Source: Nymphaea colorata
Taxonomy: Eukaryota; Streptophyta; Magnoliopsida; Nymphaeales; Nymphaeaceae
Reading direction: 5' to 3'
DNA: 64,000 nt
Assembly: GCF_008831285.2 (NCBI RefSeq)
Contig: NW_022204507.1
Span: 682,001-746,000 of the forward strand
A program made the position numbers and the translations under genes. The notes under the pieces are model-generated. The model was not told the DNA's origin. It saw only the letters and a program-made list of their open reading frames with translations, and searched no databases. This document shows, in pieces, positions 11,071-24,000 of the stretch. Position 1 is the stretch's first letter. Every line of letters begins with the position of its first letter.

Positions 11071-11278
11071 TATGCTCACCTTTATGCCTCTCAGCTGACC
11101 CTCTACCCTCATCAACTGAGGGACTTTGTCTCCTGCCAGAGCAGGGAGAGAGATTTGAAGGGGTACTCCCATCGGTAACCTCTATGGTAACCTCTATGTC
11201 ATCCTTCCTTGCTGTCGCTAGTTCTGTTCTTCCTTCCAACTCATCTAGCAGATCATTGTCTTCTTCTACCAGATACAT

Positions 11279-12284
11279 GTGAAGTTTTCAACAGGTGTGG
11301 CAAGGCGTCCATGGTTGGTCACAGTGGAAGCAAATTTCCCGATGTTGCTTCTTCTTGGTCTGTTTCTGCATGAGGCAAGGAACCACTTGTTGTCCCATCT
11401 AGTTCGCTACAGGTGCTGTGACAGCATCTGCATGCAGGGTCGGCTGATGCTGGCTTCTCTCTTGAGTACAAAATTTGCCATAGATCATTGTGCATTGCTT
11501 TTCCTCCACCAGCTTGGCCAATTTGAAGCATTCAGTTTCTGGGCTTCGCCGCGTGAACTTCAATGCGCCGATCATCCTACAGTCCCCCATAAACGTAATC
11601 AAGGTGTCTAAGGGCCACCCATGAACCATGTTGCTGAGGTCTTCAACGTGCTCGTGGTATTCAACCACTGTGCCTTTTTGCCTTATTTTTGTCAGCTCGA
11701 CTAGGTATGCTGACTGTCCAAACCGAGCTTTCGCGGTGTCGACCAGTCCTGTACACATTGTCCTTCCTTACTGAGTGATGAGCCACCTCTACCACCTGAT
11801 GGTGGCTCCTTCAAAGTGCATTGTGGCGTGGCTAACCCTTTGACCCCCCTCGATATTGTGGCAATCAAAGAATTGCTCTGCTTTAAAGATCCAGCTTAAG
11901 GGGTCTTCACTAGAGAAATGGGGGAAATCCATCCTAGGCTGCTTCCATGCGATGGACCCAGTCCTCTATCCCTGGCAGACAGTGAGGCTGCTAGCATGCC
12001 TCCTATTGACAGTGTTGGGGGTGGATGCAAAGGTGGGGTTGAAGATGTGGAAGAAGATGAAGGAGGGGGAGGATTTAAATTTGGAGGTCGCAACTCACCG
12101 TGTGATCGGTGCTAGTCAATCCTGTTCCCCTGCCTAGCCGCAACATCTCACGCATCAAGGACATCAACATGGAGTGCTCTGCCATAAACGCCTGAATCCA
12201 TGTTTCAAGTTCCAGGTTCTATTCATGATGGGCTTCAACGGCAACCATGATGTCCTTGGAGGTGACCTTGCTAAACACTTCCAT
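11279..12284 (-). pseudogene. Gypsy Gag with zinc knuckle
   Basis: The likely start is the ATG whose complement lies at 12282-12284, just inside the primer-binding site; it reads MEVFSKVTSKDIMVAVEAHH and then hits a stop. Further in, LSWIFKAEQFFDCHNIEGG, ATMHFEGATIRW and KARFGQSAYLVELTKIRQKG are the retrotransposon Gag core. Near 11335-11290 a CFHCDQPWTPCHTC segment is the zinc knuckle, with the conserved Gly before His changed to Cys. A stop follows at once. 11278-11045 is the acidic linker towards protease (MYLVEEDNDLLDELEGRTEL). It would have formed the particle that packages element RNA. Confidence 0.85.
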
Positions 12285-12290
12285 GGTACT

Positions 12291-12303
12291 GGCTATGATA
12301 CCA
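12291..12303 (-). other. Primer-binding site (tRNA-Met type)
   Basis: Read on minus, two bases after the 5' LTR comes TGGTATCATAGCC. It matches the common plant PBS TGGTATCAGAGC except for one base. Its position next to the LTR confirms the element's orientation. Confidence 0.8.
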
Positions 12304-12305
12304 AT

Positions 12306-12565
12306 TGTTAGACTTCACACTAACAAGAAACTCACGTACACTAACTCTTGGTGAAATCCTAGCCTTCACTTCGAAAAAAGGAAATTTAATTCCATATTAG
12401 GGTTTTAATCTCTACGCAGCTTTATACATCCAATAAGAGGGGTGGGCTAGTCTCTCTAATTACCTCCCAGACCCATGTACTGGGTCCATTTACCAACTTG
12501 AGACCTAGTAACCTCACTCTGATTCAACTAAAGCAAACAACTCAGCTCAAAACAGATGTCTAATA
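12306..12565 (-). repeat. 5' LTR of gypsy element
   Basis: On + it begins TGTTAGACTTCAC and ends GTCTAATA, so the terminal CA has mutated to TA. It aligns along its length with 1388-1628 and has a few extra bases near the end. Confidence 0.85.
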
Positions 12566-12570
12566 AAATC
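12566..12570. repeat. Target-site duplication AAATC (right copy)
   Basis: Identical to 1383-1387 and directly abuts the LTR end. Confidence 0.85.
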
Positions 12571-14733
12571 CCTAATCAAAATAAGCTGAACTATAAAACA
12601 TTGAGCAAAACTTGGACTACTCCCATGGAAAAAAGGAAAAAAACACATAAATTTGTTGAGACCCATAGGCCACAATACATCGTGATATTCACGTGCACAT
12701 CCTTGTATCTGCATGGGGAGAAACAATATTCTAGGTACTGAAACGACTACTATATCTGCTCCCAACAAAAAAATGTGAAGTTTATCAATGAAGAATAAAA
12801 AGCATTTGCTTATAAATTCCTTTAGATCCAATAAGTAATTAGCCATCTTTAAGGTCATTACGCAACATTAGAGGAAGCAAGCTGTGGATTGGGTCTAATC
12901 TCTCTCTAATTATTGTCTTAAATTGAAACTTAGAATGGTAGATAGAGCTGACGCTTCATGTCATTGGAAGGCCTTAAGCTAGTTCAACTAGGGGCAAAGT
13001 CAAATGTGTCTGGCTCTACCACTGAGTCCAACGTGAGTTAATTCATTTTTTTAGAAGGAAAAAGCTGTTTCATACATGGCTCTAATAGCCAAATGTCAAA
13101 AGCTTTCCTCTAAATATATGGGAGGACTAGGGATCACAATTTAAAAGCTTGTGGCCTCAAAGAAAGGGCCTCAAATGAAAGTGGGTTTATTGGTGCCCAT
13201 GAACCAAAAACCCTTGTTTTTACTTCATTAATGAGTAAAACAAAAAGGCAAGTATGGCGAGCATTGGCTACTGTGAAACCTGTGAGCCTTACCAGGTCAA
13301 GTGATGATTTTGTGGAAATGATGGTGCCTAGAATTACCATGGAAGGAGAAGGGATGGGAAGAGTGAGGGGAATCAAAAGAGGAGGACAAAACATGTTGTT
13401 GCTGCAATTAAAAAAGGGTTTTCCCTAAACGAAAGTCTTTTTTATCTTGGATTCTTGATCGCTTTAGTTGTAGTTAAATAAAAGCCAAAATAGATGAATT
13501 TTCCTTTCTATTTCTATATGTTTGCGCTGCTGTATGTCTTCTATGACACATGACACTAGAAAAATAGAGGGACAAAACATATTGTGCTTGATCTCGTGAA
13601 AATCATGAAGAAAAACTAGTGCTGTGAGTAATGATTCCCTAAGAACTGAAAAAGAACAGGGGACATCGACCCGGCTTGCATTTGTATGCAAACAGTTTAC
13701 CCCATGACACAAAATTATATCTTCTACTGAGATACACAAGAAAGTTGTGACATTCGTTCTCAAATCAATCTACCGCTGAAACAACTTTTAAAAAAAAATA
13801 TAGTGGTCATTGAATTCCCAACCAAGCTGATACTACATAGTCATCTTCCTATTTGTATTTCATAGGAGGGAGGGGAAGAATATCACTTGAACACTCAACC
13901 GAGCCTCCAAAATGTGGCTGAAAATCCACCAAATGAATGAAGGGATGGTCCCCTCCTTTTCAGAGGATGGTCCCCTCCTTTTCAGATCTTAGCTCTTGAT
14001 GCATGTAAGTCTGAACAATAGGTCATTGGAGTTGCAAGTTTTGAAGTTGGTCATCAACTAGTCATGTACTAGATCTCTAGGATGTCATGCTGGCTCTGGT
14101 AGACCCAAAATGTAGGTGAACTTGACCAAGGAAGACATCATCTCTCCAAAAGGGAACCAAAATGTAGATGTGAATGGGTTCCATCCCTTTGCTTAAAGAG
14201 TGGACAAGGTTGTTGTTGATATGATGGGTAGCTGATAAGGCCATTGTCTTCCTACCACAATTGTTCAGATAATAGGGAAAAACATCTAAGAACTACACAA
14301 ACCACTACGGTAAGCAGATTGACATGAGTCCATCTATGAGAAGGGATCTAGTGTCTGAGTCACCTCTAAGGATCGAGTGGATAATATGGCCATTGTCCTG
14401 ATCATGGTGACTGAGAAAATGACATTATGGGAGTCAAGACAGACATGAAAATCAGTACAAAACATAAGATGACCAAACTAGGTGAAGTGTTTGTGGCTAT
14501 CAAGATTGACCCAATTGGAGGTTCAGACCTCGTGAATGACAAGATTGACCTTGGCAGGTTGAGGAAACCTAAGAGACGACACAAAGACTAAAAATCCTAA
14601 ATTACTTTTGACAAAGAAAACAAGGGTTCATTTTGAAATGCACGCCTTGTTTTGATAATGATATTGTGCTTGGTGTTAATGAAATATAATGCATGTAAAA
14701 AAAATGACACATAATCATCCAAGACATGCACAA
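12571..14733. other. Unassigned non-coding stretch
   Basis: No recognisable protein domain, RNA gene or element end. A frame at 13231-13428 on + (65 codons) and one at 14402-14584 on - (60 codons) look like chance. Near 13945-13985 a 21-base stretch (ATGGTCCCCTCCTTTTCAGAG-like) is repeated in tandem. Confidence 0.4.
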
Positions 14734-15422
14734 AATAGTCACACAACACAACCTAATGACACAACCCTATCCTGTAATTATTTGATATTATCTTGGTCAC
14801 TTAAACTAGATATCTAGGATATGATATTCTTTAGTAGTTCCACTATTAGAGATGATTATGTACATAAATAGAAAATAGAGAGTATATGGAATAGATTCCT
14901 TCAAATGAGGTTCTAAAGGTTATGGACTTCATTCTCATTGATCACTCACTAATATACCAGACTACTGCCTCAGTACAAGTGAAGGGAGGGCTAATACCCA
15001 CCTTTAGTATGTTGCTCAAGTTGTTAAGCCACCCTAAGCTAATGCATAGGGGGAGTATCCTGCGACATGATGACCAATACACATAGGTTTAGGGGAAATT
15101 TGAAAATATGAAGACACATGCACAACTAGTTGGCTCTAACACAATGTGGTCTAAGATGGTGGTTAAAATAGAAGAGAAAGGCAAACTTTGTATCAAACAA
15201 CTTTTAAAATGAGAAGAGTTGTATGCAATCATACAATTATGTGAGCATGGAAGATCCCTCTTAATTATAGATCCTAATGCACATAAAAAATGTACATACA
15301 TACGTCAAATCATGACTACACCTAGGTGGCTCTAAGGATGGGGCAACAATTAAAACTTAGACAATTAGAACACTTGATCTAGTTAAATAGAGACAAGTTT
15401 TATCGCGGTTGCCACTTTGTTT
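14734..15422 (+). repeat. 689-bp tandem unit, copy 1
   Basis: Begins AATAGTCACACAACAC and ends GCCACTTTGTTT-like before the next copy. It differs from copies 2 and 3 at about six shared sites, including an in-frame stop (GAATAG for GAATGG) in the short + frame that is open in the other two. Confidence 0.9.
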
Positions 15423-16111
15423 AATAGTCACACAACACAACCTAATGACACAACCCTATCCTGTAATTATTTGATATTATCTTGGTCACTTAAACTAGAT
15501 ATCTAGGATATGATATTCTTTAGTAGTTCCACTATTAGAGATGATTATGTACATAAATAGAAAATAGAGAGTATATGGAATGGATTCCTTCAAATGAGGT
15601 TCTAAAGGTTATGGACTTCATTCTCATTGATCACTCACTAATATACCATACTACTGCCTCAGTACAAGTGAACGGAGGGCTAATACCCACCTTTAGTATG
15701 TTGCTCAAGTTGTTAAGCCACCCTAAGCTAATGCATACGGGGAGTATCCTGCCACATGATGACCAATACACATAGGTTTAGGAGAAATTTGAAAATATGA
15801 AGACACATGCACAACTAGTTGGCTCTAACACAATGTGGTCTAAGATGGTGGCTAAAATAGAAGAGAAAGGCAAACTTTGTATCAAACAACTTTTAAAATG
15901 AGAAGAGTTGTATGCAATCATACAATTATGTGAGCATGGAAGATCCCTCTTAATTATAGATCCTAATGCACATAAAAAATGTACATACATACGTCAAATC
16001 ATGACTACACCTAGGTGGCTCTAAGGATGGGGCAACATTTAAAACTTAGACAATTAGAACACTTGATCTAGTTAAATAGAGACAAGTTTTATCGCAGTTG
16101 CCACTTTGTTT
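15423..16111 (+). repeat. 689-bp tandem unit, copy 2
   Basis: Head-to-tail with copy 1 and of exactly the same length. It holds a 66-codon + frame (15575-15775, MEWIPSNEVLKV) and a 70-codon - frame (15990-15778) that I do not recognise. Private changes include CTGCCACATG and TAGGAGAAAT. Confidence 0.9.
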
Positions 16112-16800
16112 AATAGTCACACAACACAACCTAATGACACAACCCTATCCTGTAATTATTTGATATTATCTTGGTCACTTAAACTAGATATCTAGGATAT
16201 GATATTCTTTAGTAGTTCCACTATTAGAGATGATTATGTACATAAATAGAAAATAGAGAGTATATGGAATGGATTCCTTCAAATGAGGTTCTAAAGGTTA
16301 TGGACTTCATTCTCATTGATCACTCACTAATATACCATACTACTGCCTCAGTACAAGTGAACGGAGGGCTAATACCCACCTTTAGTATGTTGCTCAAGTT
16401 GTTAAGCCACCCTAAGCTAATGCATACGGGGAGTATCCTGCGACATGATGACCAATACACATAGGTTTAGGGGAAATTTGAAAATATGAAGACACATGCA
16501 CAACTAGTTGGCTCTAACACAATGTGGTCTAAGATGGTGGTTAAAATAGAAGAGAAAGGCAAACTTTGTATCAAACGACTTTTAAAATGAGAAGAGTTGT
16601 ATGCAATCATACAATTATGTGAGCATGGAAGATCCCTCTTAATTATAGATCCTAATGCACATAAAAAATGTACATACATACGTCAAATCATGACTACACC
16701 TAGGTGGCTCTAAGGATGGAGCAACATTTAAAACTTAGACAATTAGAACACTTGATCTAGTCAAATAGAGACAAGTTTTATCGCAGTTGCCACTTTGTTT
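16112..16800 (+). repeat. 689-bp tandem unit, copy 3
   Basis: Third head-to-tail copy. It shares with copy 2 several bases that differ from copy 1, and has private changes (CAAACGAC, GGATGGAGC, CTAGTCAAAT). The array stops at TTGTTT; unrelated AT-rich sequence follows. Confidence 0.9.
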
Positions 16801-17200
16801 ATATATAAAATTTTCTTATTACATGTAGACCGCATAAATGAGATATAATTTACCATACTCACCTCTATTTTCCACATGAAAGAATCCAAGAGATAGGACC
16901 CGACCTATCGGCTATTGGTACGAAGTCTGACAATTCCAAGCGCCTTTACGAGGAATAATTAGGGCAAGGACTAGACCAAAATGTTTCAATTTCTAATCTC
17001 AAATTTCTTTTAAATCCTAAGAAAGCAAACATGCCCTAATTTTGAAATCATGCAGGTTTTAAAATCTAATTCAGATCTTCAGAATGGTATGTCTTAACAA
17101 GAGAAATGAATCTGAGATTTGATCTTGTTTACTTCATCATAGATCCATGCATATTGATAAAATAAATATAAAATGATGGCTGTGAAACTATTTCATATAG
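16801..17200. other. Unassigned AT-rich stretch
   Basis: Sequence between the 689-bp array and the GATCCAAAT-rich region. I see no gene, repeat or element end in it. Confidence 0.4.
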
Positions 17201-18870
17201 ACTTGGAATCCGCCCTCTATTGGGATTTAGGTCGGAGATGTGGATTTATACTTGGGGAAATTGGATCCAAATCATGATATTTATGATCTTAATCCAAGAA
17301 TCTTGATTCATTTTTCCACGAGATCTTGGTTCTAAATTTGAAATAAGGGAGATATTATAAAGATCTAAAAAGGTTTCAATATGACAATGATATTAAAAGT
17401 TCATGATCAGAGTTTCAACATATGAAATCCAATAAATTTGCTTTCTTATCTGTGACTCAATCTTCTAAGATCCATATACAAGGTAGGATAAATCTAGATT
17501 TGATGATTGACAAGATTTTTATTCCTTGGTTTGAATCTAATTCTATGGAAATCAGCCTAAGTTTATGATCCAATATCAAGGTTTAAAATCCAAAATTTGA
17601 GATTGAATATCCAAAATCTAAGATCCATAACCCAATACTTAAGATCCAAATTCAAATGTGTTAGGCTTGGGTTTGATATCGTGACATGGATTCATTATTC
17701 AATCTTTTTCCATGGGGTTGTTCAAAATCCAATACAGATCAACCCAAAATTCGAGGTTTGAATGAGCTATGGGATAGGCAATTCAAAGGGTTTAGGCTTG
17801 ATGGTTTGGACCTAGTAGACCAAGCTTGGTTTAGGGTGAACCTAACTAGGTTGGTCTTCATTGTTCTTGACTAGGATTTTTGCAATCATTCCATATTTTT
17901 CAAAAGTCTATATTTAGCACTTTTCAAACATTTTATGATAAAAATTTACAACAAATTTCAATGATTTTGGCCACAACACTTCAATTCATCCTAATTCTGA
18001 TCAATTTCTTCTTTGATTTGATCAACAACTCCATTTGGGACTTATTTGGATCTAATTTCAAACTTTGGACAAAAAAACCAAACCTCAATTTAGACTTATT
18101 TTATAATTCAAACATAGATCATAGATCCCATCCCAAAACCTCATACAAAAGCCTAAAACAAATCCCTAGATCTAAATCTGGATCCAAATTCCAGCTCCTT
18201 GTCCAGAAAAACATAGGTCCAACTCTGGATCCAAATTCCAGCCCCAAAACAAATTACAGATCTAGATCCAAAAAAATCCCTACATCCAAATCCTAGTTTC
18301 AATGTCAAAACAGATCCATAGATCCAAATGTGGTCTGACTTCTAGCCTTAATTTCAAAACAAAACCTCAGATCCATATCCAAATCCAAATTATAGCTCTA
18401 GATCCAAAAAATTCCCTAGATCCAAAACAAAATTTCAGGTCCAGATCTATATCCCAATCTCAATTCTAGTTTCATTTGATCTCAATTTGTGCCTTCGATC
18501 CAATTCAGCTCTGATCTAAACCCAATATCCAAAATTCAAGATCCATATATTTATTGGGTTTCAAATTCTTAATTTAGATCCAAATATAGATCCTATTCCA
18601 TGTTTCTACCTCAATCTATATCTAAATCTGAGATTCAGATCCAAAATTAAATTTTACATCCAAATCAAAATATATTATTTTAGATCCATTCTAAGCTCTC
18701 GATCCAGATCCATCAATAAAGTTGAGACTTGGATCCATTTTCATATCCAAATCCATATTTGAGATCAAATCTTTCTTTTTTTTCAATTTCTGGGATAAAA
18801 ATTATAAATTTGATTTGCCTTTGTATTTGGATTTTGTTTAGATCCAAATCTACGTCACAGATCCTTCCCA
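17200..18870. repeat. Degenerate GATCCAAAT-rich repeat region
   Basis: The motif (A)GATCCAAAT(C), or close variants such as GATCTAAATCTGGATCCAAATTCCAG, recurs dozens of times with irregular spacing, most densely at 18120-18460. The 138-codon frame at 17880-18296 is a by-product of this composition. It looks like an eroded minisatellite, possibly the non-coding part of a large retroelement; no coding domain supports either. Confidence 0.6.
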
Positions 18871-21800
18871 TGCCCAAGTGTCGAGGCGTTATAATCGTTT
18901 TTAGAATACAACTAATTTTTTATTTAAAATTCCTAAGATACCCCTATGTTTAGAAGGAAAATTTAATTTTCCAAAATACCCTGGATTTTTTCTAAATGCC
19001 ATGAAAATTTCTAAATATACCTCTTTTTCATCAAAAATACCAAAATACCCTTTGTGATACTACAATTGATGTGGCAGGCTAACCAAGCCTAGTCTGCCCA
19101 TAGTTTGCACAGCTAGGCATGGCCCTGTCTGGCCTGGCCTGGCCCGTCAGGCACGGCCTTGGCCGGCCAATGCATGCCAGGGTTGAACTGGCTTGCCGGG
19201 CACAGCTCTGGGCAGGCCTAGCATAGCCAGCCTGTGGCTGAATTGTGCCTGGCCTGGCTAGCCCTACAGCTAGCCAGACCCAGCCTGCAATTAGCCAACA
19301 CAGTCTAGACTAGGCGTATGGTCGGCCATCATAGCCTTTTTAGGCTTGCTAGTGGGCTAGGTCTATGATGAGCGAGCCTTGAGAAGGAGGGGCAACGTGC
19401 TCCTTAGCGTGGTCAACTCACTAGTCAACTCATTTTTGGACGATTGTGACCTTATTAGTCAAAGAAACTCTGGAGTCTCTTAGGAGTTAAGATCATCCTT
19501 CAAGCTTGGGGAAAATTACGGTCAGTCTTCTTCTTATTCTTTTATTTTAATTTGAATCGTTTTTTTATCTCCCTTTTCATCTTTCTCTATTTTTTTCTCA
19601 TTATTTGTCTTTCTCTCTCTTAACTTTGCATCTTTAGAAGCACGACTATGGGATTTATGAATGCTCAAAAGTACATTTGTAAGAAGCTTAAGTAAAATAA
19701 AATCAATGCCTAATGAGGTGATAATCGAATTAAGGAAAAATCTTAAAATTTACTTAGGAAACACTCATATAAATTATAATATTTTCTTGTTTCAAATGTC
19801 AAATCTTTACTTTTTCCAACATATTACTTTGATTATCAAATATTTGCATTATTGCAAAATCCCTTTCTTTTTGGCCCTTTGATGAATCTAACTATGGTCA
19901 CTGTCCCTTTAATTAATGTTTTCTTTTTTCAAAATAAAGATTGAAAAACTTGCTTTACAAAGCATGATAAGTTAAAGCCATGTTTTGTAAAACAAGTGAT
20001 TTACAAATATGTTTTCTAATCATATTTCCTTTAGTAATTTACAAACTTTGATTTGCAAAATTATCTTTAACAATAAATTATAATTTATATTTGATATCTA
20101 ATGACAATATTCGAAGATCTCTGAAGGTATCGTTCTTTGAACAATTTATTTTTTAAACTATTTGGCAATCCTACATTTCAATCTCAACTTTTTAAAGTTG
20201 AGTTCACTTGGGATTCATTAAATACCCTTAAAACCATAGTTCTAAACGTGAGGGTACAATATTTTAAACCAAATCTTATTTAACCTCTTCAAAATTTGTT
20301 TCAATATTTTAAAAATTTTACTTAACTTGAGCACACATACATACAAGATTTTACGATAAGACTTAAAATATTGAAATATGCAAAGAAAAATGCTAGTTCT
20401 TGGTTGGGTTACCCCAAATAAAGGCGTAGGGAATAGCGGTTCTCGTACCAACAGACGAGTCCATTTCTCTTTCATTTCATAACAAAACTTGTTTTTTTCT
20501 AAAGCACTCCGAGAACCAAAATAAATTTTGGATATATATCATTGATGGCGGATTATGCTAAGGCTGGATATCTAAGGAAATTAATTGGGACCTAGTTCTA
20601 TTGGTCATAGATGTGAGTATTAGGCTCTAAAACCAGTTTAAAAGGTCTTAGAGAACTGATCTAAAGTTAGATTCCACATCTACATGATCTACAATTATTG
20701 AAATCTTTTTGAAGAAGTTGATTTTGAAATCATTTGAAAAAAACTATGCTTTGAAAGTGGTCTTGTTTCTGTACCTGGCCCCTACACGTAAACTAGGGAC
20801 ACTAAATTCTATCATAAGAAAGAAAATACACAAAACTATTGCATTATGAAAGCAAAGAAAGAAGCCACGAAATAAGCTGAACAGGGTTTAGTTTGAAAAT
20901 GGTTTCGAACCTAGTCTGGGTGTAGGTTTTACTAGGCCCAGTCTAGGTTCTATTTTTGGAAACATAGTTCAGTTGAAATTTGAGGTAAAATGAGGCTAGG
21001 CTCAAGCGTGCGGGTTCATGTGGACTTATGTGAAATACTAACTTAGCTTCATGTGGTTCATAAGTTAGGTTTTATGAAAAATATGTGCATAATGACAAAA
21101 GACCAAATGCTCCTACCATGGGAATCAGAATCCATGGGTCGTGTAGGTAAGTTGACCACGTTGGAAGGTGTGCATGGTTAATATAATGCTTCTTGTGACC
21201 TTGTTTGCCCCTCCAAAACTCAAAAATTCAATTTTTACTCATAGTAAAATGACCATGTTTTGAAGGTTGGGCAGGGGTAAAGCAGTAATTTTTAATTTAA
21301 CCTATGTCTATTCGATTTGGAGTTGGAAATACTTTGCCAAGGGTTGTTGATCACAACAAATCGAGAAACTGATTTTCAAATTGATAAGAATTCAACTCAG
21401 AAGATTGAGCAACACTAAAACTACATATCAAGAACTGGACAATCCTTAGTAAATCTATAAAATGAAAATTGAGCTCAAATATGGATGCTTAAACTCATAT
21501 CAAAGTCTAAAATACTTGGGTTGGACACTGAAAGCTATGATCGTAGCTCCATGCAAGCTGACTTGTTTTGGATTGTAAGAATTTTAATTCAGACATGCTA
21601 AAGTAGGCGAGAGAGTGTCACTCTGATTTTAGGACAAAGTAATGAAACTCAAATATGTACTCCAGGACTAAAAGTAACTGAAGAAATACTTCGAGGTTGC
21701 TGAGAAGAGCCTATTTTTAGCTTAGTGTAGCTTGACATGGTTTCCATGCTCTAGATAGTTTAGAGTAGGGCAAACCCCCAGTGAGCCAACTCTAACAATT

Positions 21801-24000
21801 CCTAAGGTCTTGTTAAGTTGAGAAATGACCTAATTACACAAATGTTAGGCAATTCTTAGAATTTTGATCAAAATCCTATTTTTCAGGTTAGGTGATAGGA
21901 TGTAGGGGCAAAATGTTCATTTTATAGTAGTGGCGACATAGGTGATTCTGGTCTAGATGTTCAATGCTGACGAAATGTCCTTGTGTGGTTCAATAATGAC
22001 ATTTGTTTTTTAATTTGATTTTGAAAATCAATTTTGAAATCTTCTTGTGAAGAGCAAAATGGTCATTTGGACTTGTGCAAATTTGATGTGTTTATAGATG
22101 CTCCTCTTTGCTATTGAGTTGAGGAACAATGCTTAGTGGCAAAGATAGAATGCACCAAATCTTGGAATTCTTGAAAGTATAACGATCAGATCTTGAAATC
22201 AAATTTTCGCAAAAGAAAACTCTTTTGAGATATATCTAAAAAGATGTCCTAGTAGGGATACTAGTGCGATGCTTGTGAAATAGTTGTTAAATTTGATAAT
22301 CCTTTGCTCGTACCTCTTGTATTTTGTAAGGATTTGTATAATTTTGTTCCTTTAAGGACATAAACTTCTTGGCCAATGTTATGAAATTTGTCTAAAACAA
22401 TTGTTTTTTCATTTCCAAATAATAAAATGAGAGGATTTCTCTTCATGTCATAGAGTTTCTTAGCACAATATTTGTCACTATCCTGACTCCCTTTGTAATC
22501 ACAAGAAACTTATGTTTATCATGAGAATTTGTGACTTGAGCAACTTTGATTGTCCAAGCTGACATTTTTGCTTGTTTTTTTTCCTTTTATTGGACACGAT
22601 CAAATTTGGCTCTTTTCATTCTTATTGTTGCTTTTACTTTGTCTTTAGGCTGACCGCCACCTATAGGGGAAATACATCACTACCTCATAGGCTAGTACAA
22701 GGCTTCATCATTTTGATGGTCATGCAATTTGTCGTACAATATTATGTCTATCAAGTTTTCTACTAAACACTGTAATGAGTTTTGGGTCAGCAACTTGTAG
22801 ATTATTTGGTTTTAAGGTGCTGGGTGTAGAACACCCATTAGATTTACTTGCTCAAGCTCAGAAGGCTTTAGGAGACACAACTCGATAAATGTTCATAGAT
22901 CACATAACTTTACAGAATAATCATAAATTAAGCTTGATGCTGACCTAATACTCTTGAGTACTGGTCCACTAGAACAACTACACTTGTCCTAAGCCCATCT
23001 TTCAACATTTGTTGTGTAAAAAAACATGCCTTGCCTATTTTTCTCGGATTGACTTAGTTTTTTGTCCTCTGACTAATTTTTGGTAAGCTCTTGTTTTCTT
23101 TGGGGATAAAGTTAGTGACATCTCCTAGACTTTGATTCACTCATCATTGAACTTTTTCATGAGTTGTAATTTGATCTTATCACAACTTTCTTCCTGCGAT
23201 GATTATCAAATCATTGGTTAAAATTTTCATGTCCTTTTAGGGATACTAAAATCATTTTGGTGCTTTTAAGCTATAGTATCATAGCCTATTAGGAATATTT
23301 ATCAAACTTGTGATGCTTGCAATGCTTATGTATGCTAATACATGAAAATATGTGTGTTAAAATATAATAATGTGCACCGAGGTGCAAAATCATGTGTTGA
23401 GGTGCATGAAATTGTCAGCACCGAAGTGCAAAATCTTATATGATGGTGTTTTTTTTTTGTGTACACCAAAGTCTGATTCTTATGCTGAAGCACTGACCGT
23501 CCTAACTTGTGACTTCGACTATGGATGACCTAACCGTAAGGGAACTGCTTACTGTGGCCTGGAGTAAGCCTAGGCAGGATCATATCATCAAGCCATGCAA
23601 TCTGGCCATGCCTCTCCATCTAGATCCCAAGCATCATCTTTGGTGGGGTCCTTGGCTAGGCCATGGTTGTAGTCAAGGTGATGCGGCTAGGGGGAAGGAA
23701 GGATGAGTGGCAGTACATGACTTTGACAATTGGGAGGCTAGGGCCAAGGTTTAGGGGCATGGGCTAGGATTGGTTATGGCTGGGGTATTGGTTTTTGAGG
23801 ATGGGAGCCAGCCGGCTAGGAAATTGCTAAGAGAAGTGGCAAGGATGATTGGAGGGCTTGGACAGATGTTGCATTGGGCTAATGAAATGGTTGTGAACCG
23901 AGAGGAACTTGGCCAATCAAGCAAGTTCAAGGCAAGGCCCTAGCCTAGCCGATGGCCAATTAACCTCAACAAAAGGCAAGTAGAGTTGGCCAAGGGCTAA
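18871..24000. other. Long unassigned region, probably old repeats
   Basis: Non-coding as far as I can see. 19080-19350 is GC-rich with repeated GGCCTGGCC and GGCAC motifs, like the sub-terminal zones of hAT elements, but I found no target duplication. 23365-23445 has short GCACCGAGGTGCAAAATC repeats. Open frames of 60-77 codons here show no domain. The style (long, AT-rich, no genes) suggests decayed LTR retroelements. Confidence 0.4.

Larger units (their letters stand above)
1388..12565 (-). mobile_element. Ty3/gypsy chromovirus, Reina-like, complete but dead
   Basis: Two LTRs in the same orientation (1388-1628 and 12306-12565) enclose, read on the minus strand, gag, protease, reverse transcriptase, RNase H, integrase and a chromodomain-like end. 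This is the gypsy gene order. A tRNA-Met-type primer-binding site and a polypurine tract are in the expected places, and AAATC flanks both ends. Without the nested hAT (3004-9119 plus its 8-bp duplication) the element is about 5.05 kb with LTRs of about 250 bp, which fits the Reina clade of chromoviruses. The LTRs differ at many sites (roughly 15-20% by eye, with indels), so the insertion is old. All coding parts carry stops, frameshifts or lost catalytic residues. The clade call is an inference from size and LTR length. Confidence 0.85.

Noticed and set aside
17880-18296. 138-codon open frame on +
   Set aside because: Explained by the GATCCAAAT repeat composition; the peptide is Asn/Lys/Ser-rich repeat text.
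19080-19400. GC-rich GGCCTGGCC segment as a hAT end
   Set aside because: Composition fits a hAT sub-terminal zone, but no terminal repeat pair or 8-bp duplication was found.
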